Assembly (NCBI GenBank): GCA_018873245.2
Contig: JAEMBT020000005.1
Span: 11,482,001 to 11,546,000 of the forward strand
DNA length: 64,000 bases
Direction: 5' to 3'
Source: Archegozetes longisetosus
Taxonomy: Eukaryota > Arthropoda > Arachnida > Sarcoptiformes > Trhypochthoniidae
The notes under the pieces are model-generated. The model worked only from the letters and a program-made list of their open reading frames with translations. It did no database searches and was not told the origin of the DNA. Shown here piece by piece: positions 60,251-64,000 of the stretch. The translations under genes and the position numbers were made by a program. Each line of letters begins with the position of its first letter. The stretch's first letter is position 1.

Positions 60251-60855
60251 TGATCAATTTGTAAATTGAGCAAGAATTAGGTCAAAATATTATCGAAGAA
60301 TATATTCACAAATCACTTTCTTCATCTGTCAACTCAAGTATAATTGAAGGAGCATGAGGAAATAGTTCAGTAAGAAATGATGCTGGAATCTTGTTATCAT
60401 GATGTTAAGAAAAGTAATAGAGAACACTCGCAACGTTAAAATACTAAAGCACAAAGATAATAAAAAAATGACAATAACAATCAAAACATAAACAAAAAGT
60501 TTGAAATTTACGTCATTAGAGGGTAAAATTATGTTTTTCTAATAATTTTCAATGTTTTAGAAAAACATTATTTTATACATGTCTGTAGTGCTGGGGCCAA
60601 CGCTGTAAAGGAAACCCTCTTTGTCTTTTAGCACTAAGTCCACAAATTTCAATACCACTAATAAATGTAAACTTTAAGAATCATTTTCAATGATTTTAAT
60701 TCCACCAATACCACCAAAATACACTAAAAGTCGTTGCAAACACCAAATTTTTCAAAATTGCTCTCATGTGATCAAAAACAACGCAAAACAACAAATATCG
60801 CATAACAGACATAAGAGTCAATCATTGAAATTTCTAGAACAACCCAACAATGTGA

Positions 60856-61918
60856 ATGAAGTTAAGAAGAGTCTTTCGGGCACTATGCTACAGAACTTGT
60901 GAGATTCTCAAAGGAAATTTCAGTGTTGTTTCCGAAGCAGAGAGTTTGACTGACAATCAAATATATGCAATTAAGAAGATTCCAATGAGAAAAGAAGATA
61001 TTAGAAGTGCTATAATTAATACAGAACTTATTATACTATCAAAATTGAAAAGTGATTATGTTGTGGAATATAAGTCAGCCTGGATCGAAAATAATTATAT
61101 AAAAGCTAAAGGATATGATTATTACAAAAATACAAATTTGAGTTTAAGTCATGTGGTGTTCGATCCTTACAAACCACTTCTACTGCACATTCAAATGGAA
61201 TTCTGTTCTCGAACATTGAGAGGTATACTGAATCAAATTTTCAATGAACTAAATCATAAAGAGTTTGAAACTTTGACACCCATTGGCTATTATGTTGCAA
61301 GTGAGCTGTCTATTGAACTTTTAGAATGTGTTAACTTTTTGCATAAACAAAATCCTCCAATAATTCACAGAGATTTAAAACCAGAGAATATTCTGATAAC
61401 AAAAGGAATAAATGGTCGATTTGTAAAATTAGCAGATTTTGGTTTAGCTACCATACATGAATTTGGTCGACAGTCTCACACACAGGGATCAGGAACTTTG
61501 GGTTACATCGCTCCTGAAGTCTTGAAAAGCAGAAAATATGAAACAAAAGCCGATATTTTTAGTTTGGGCTCTATTATTCAAGAAATCTTCAATATTGATA
61601 TCAATAAGTAATTTATTCACAATTTTAGGGAATGTTTTATTCAAAGTGATTTTTCAATTTTTCTTGATTAGATCTTATGGTGTCGAGAACAACTTGATTT
61701 CTGCTAAATATGAAAATTTGATTGATTTGTGCTTCAAAATGAAAAGAGAACGATATAGAGAAAGACCTAACTGTGATGAAATACTAGATAATAGGTCGTT
61801 ATGGGCTCTCAATATTAATGAGATTAAATTAGTTGACATTATATCAGATATTGATTCTATTAGTAAACCATTTGTGTATCATTTTATTAAGTCTAAATCT
61901 ATTTACAACCATTGTTAA
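60856..61918 (+). CDS. eIF2alpha-kinase-like Ser/Thr protein kinase
   Basis: Exons 60856-61607 and 61672-61918, split by a 64-nt intron, give 332 residues. Visible kinase elements are the glycine-loop remnant KGNFSVV, the Lys in YAIKKI and a C-helix Glu (NTELIILSKL). The catalytic loop HRDLKPENI, DFGLAT, the activation segment ending GTLGYIAPEV, KADIFSLG and the RPNCDEIL motif follow. YKSAWIE after the C-helix and LHIQMEFCSRTLRGIL at the hinge are typical of the eIF2alpha kinases (HRI/PERK/GCN2), which block translation under stress. The product is essentially a bare kinase domain with no visible sensor domain. The start is uncertain. The loop lacks its first Gly, and the other frames just upstream read HYATELVRF, like the SRY-x-x-x-F lead-in of this family. 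The N-terminal lobe may thus contain a frame break or an unplaced intron. Confidence 0.8.
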
Positions 61919-62657
61919 TTGTAAAAGTATGTAATCAATACTAAACAATACTAGATTTGTATATATTTTGAATATTCATCAAATGAAAACTTAGGTTCTG
62001 CTGATTAAGAAATTTAAACAAGCATGATGAAATCATTTTGTTAATTCTCGTTAAATTGTATACGAAGATACCGGGATGAGTTCAAGACTGTTATCTAACT
62101 GACTCCAAAAATACTTTTATGAAATGAATGTCATGTCAATGCAATTAAAACTTAGTTCTTACTGAAAGCTAAAACTCTCTGATAATAACAATTATATTAA
62201 TGATCAAAATCATAAACAGGAATATTCAGCATCTATTACTCTATTGTATAATATTCACAATAATGGCAAGTCTTATAGGATAGTAAAATTTTCTAAGCAT
62301 GATAGTATTCAAACGAAAATGTGAAAAGTACAGATGTAGTCAGTGAGAGACTAAGAAGTTTTAGCCTCCCCAGAAATTTTTTTAAAAATTGAAATGTAGG
62401 ACTGTACTAAAAAATCATGATGAATTCATCTTATTATTAAGTCCAAAAAATTTTCTTATATCTAAAAAAAACAAAAAAATTTGAATAATTGCTATTTTAT
62501 TGGATAAAATGTTTCAAACTTTCAAAGCCTTAAATGATTGCAAACTTGTGAATAAAACAGTTAGCTCTCAAGATTTTAAATAATCAAGTTCAAACTTTAA
62601 AACAATTTGTCTATAAATTTATCTTCAAAATAGTCTTCAATAGTATTAATACGAAGT
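61919..62657. other. Intergenic, nothing assigned
   Basis: AT-rich spacer between the converging kinase and PMP3 genes. Confidence 0.5.
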
Positions 62658-62858
62658 TTAAGCATGTCCATGATGATGATGATGGTGTCTCTCTCCTCTA
62701 CCAAAGATAACATACATGGCATGTATGATTCCAGGTATAAACCCAAGACATGTTAGACAAACGTTGATTAATAGATCGCACCCACATCCAGATTCGGCTA
62801 ATACACCGAGAGGTGGAAAAATAATAGCGAGAACTACTTTACAACATTCACCAACCAT
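62658..62858 (-). CDS. PMP3/UPF0057 membrane proteolipid with His-rich tail
   Basis: Single exon, 66 residues. Two hydrophobic hairpin helices, VVLAIIFPPLGVLAESGCG and LLINVCLTCLGFIPGIIHAM, carry the family signature (FPPLGV, then a Cys cluster, then N-x-x-LT-x-LG-x-x-PG-x-x-HA). The protein should span the membrane twice. The family is known from yeast, plants and nematodes as stress-induced plasma-membrane proteolipids that affect membrane potential and ion balance. The C-terminus ends RGERHHHHHHGHA; a run of six His suggests metal binding, but could be repeat drift (GATGATGAT on the other strand). Length and start agree with the family norm. Confidence 0.92.
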   Translation of the reverse strand: MVGECCKVVLAIIFPPLGVLAESGCGCDLLINVCLTCLGFIPGIIHAMYVIFGRGERHHHHHHGHA

Positions 62859-62879
62859 TTTGGGCTATTTTTGGTCTTT

Positions 62880-64000
62880 CTATAGAGAATAACTGTTAGA
62901 TCAAATATTTATTCTTCAATTATTTTTCGAAAAGTGCATTTCATAGAAAAATAGTAATAAGTTACTCCTCTTTTTGATTGTCTAGCTCTAATCAATTAAT
63001 AATTGCTCAATATAACGTTAGGTGGATTACGCCCCTCGAGTAAAAACTAACATTCTCATCAAAAGTGTAAGATAAAATTATTTGAAGCACTTATTGCCTG
63101 TCAATTAACTGTTAACAGGTTAAAATGAATTAGTTGTAAGGGGCTTAAATAATTGTCCCTTCTAATTATTTGGTACGCCTTTTTCCAAAAAGAACTCGAT
63201 GAGAATATATTTCAATCAGTAGGTAACTAATAAGTACTTAAACAATTTTTGAGATAAGAACTAATGGTTTTCTCTTAGAGTAAAAAAGTAGACCCGGGTA
63301 ATAATCTTTCGAAAGAACTTAATCCAAAAAATATATAAATATTTCACTACTCAATTGGGTTCATAAAAATGTACTTTTACTTTGTTATGATATCAGTCAA
63401 TAATTAGATTTAACTAAAAGCACGTAATAAAGTATATGATAAACAATATTAAAACAACTTTTGTACTTTTACTAAAGTCCATCGAGAGGATATAAACAAC
63501 CTTTGAGTAGACTTTGTTTACCTAATACACTTATAGCTTTATGAAACTCAATAGTTGAAGTTTAAAAGTTAGGCTAGTGAAAATACAAAATCAATACATA
63601 CCTTGTTTCGCAAACGAAATCAATAAAATATAATCAAAAGTGTTGAAGATCAATAATTAATAAAATAGAAGTTTTTATTTGTTTATTTGTGTAAGTTGTT
63701 GTACGTTGAGAATAGACTCTTAAACGCCCTAGAATCGATCGCTTGTATATGTGTTGGTATCCTTGAGACAAATGAAACGATAATTACTTACAGAGACGCA
63801 AGCTCGCTGTACTTGTAGTCTCTCAACCTCTACTCTTGGCGAATGATATTCAATTGCTTATTTGTGAAGCAATGTATGTGTAAGGCATGCGTATATAGTA
63901 GACTCTCGTTAAAGTCAAGTTATATTATGCCACAAAATTGGCTTGACTATAACAAAACTTAACTCTATGCAGTATAGTCAAATAAGCTGAAAACAAACCG
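62880..64000. other. Intergenic right end of window
   Basis: Upstream of the PMP3-like gene. AT-rich; no gene, clear promoter element or transposon recognised. Confidence 0.45.

Noticed and set aside
61608..61628. A 21-nt intron in the kinase gene
   Set aside because: A 64-nt intron from the same donor to the acceptor at 61671 also restores the frame and fits the kinase C-lobe much better.

Overview
The window is AT-rich eukaryotic nuclear DNA with sparse, intron-bearing genes. Most introns I could place are 50-90 nt with GT..AG ends. The gene set (divergent ionotropic-receptor-like channels, an NaGLT1-like sugar transporter, a GT92 glycosyltransferase, a flavin monooxygenase, an eIF2alpha-kinase-like kinase, a PMP3 proteolipid and small secreted Cys-rich and Gly-rich proteins) suggests an arthropod, most likely a chelicerate such as a mite. 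That assignment is inference. There is nothing prokaryotic, no rRNA and no CRISPR.

Layout. 0-13 kb: two paralogous secreted cysteine proteins (6.66-7.34 and 10.54-11.25 kb, + strand), a short-TIR element at 5.9 kb, and a mariner relic starting 16 nt after the stop of the second gene. 13-19 kb: MITEs, one with an 8-bp target duplication, and two broken transposases. 19.6-24.1 kb: an intronless GT92 gene (-), a nearly complete 1.3-kb DD41D mariner with TA duplication, and a two-exon Gly-rich secreted peptide (-). 28-40 kb: two ionotropic-receptor-like genes (+), the second with a 1-nt frame break, separated by an NaGLT1-like transporter (-) and by a transposon inside a transposon inside a palindrome. 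40.7-50.7 kb: foldback elements, a tandem MITE pair, a 1.2-kb direct duplication 2.5 kb apart, and AGCTC-rich low-complexity blocks. 51.1-55.3 kb: a five-exon flavin monooxygenase. 55.9-58.3 kb: a hAT relic, an unrecognised coding fragment of different composition, and another nested MITE. 59.6-62.9 kb: a possible CARD-like exon, an eIF2alpha-kinase-like gene and a PMP3-family gene (-).

The genes do not form one pathway. Several point to chemosensation (receptor pair), xenobiotic metabolism (FMO), stress (kinase, PMP3) and secreted surface or gland products (Cys-rich pair, Gly-rich peptide). The main theme is heavy colonisation by small DNA transposons: mariner/Tc1-like with TA duplications, piggyBac-like with TTAA, and hAT-like with 8-bp duplications. 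Exons were joined by eye from splice consensus, frame and paralogue comparison. No alignment or database search was possible.
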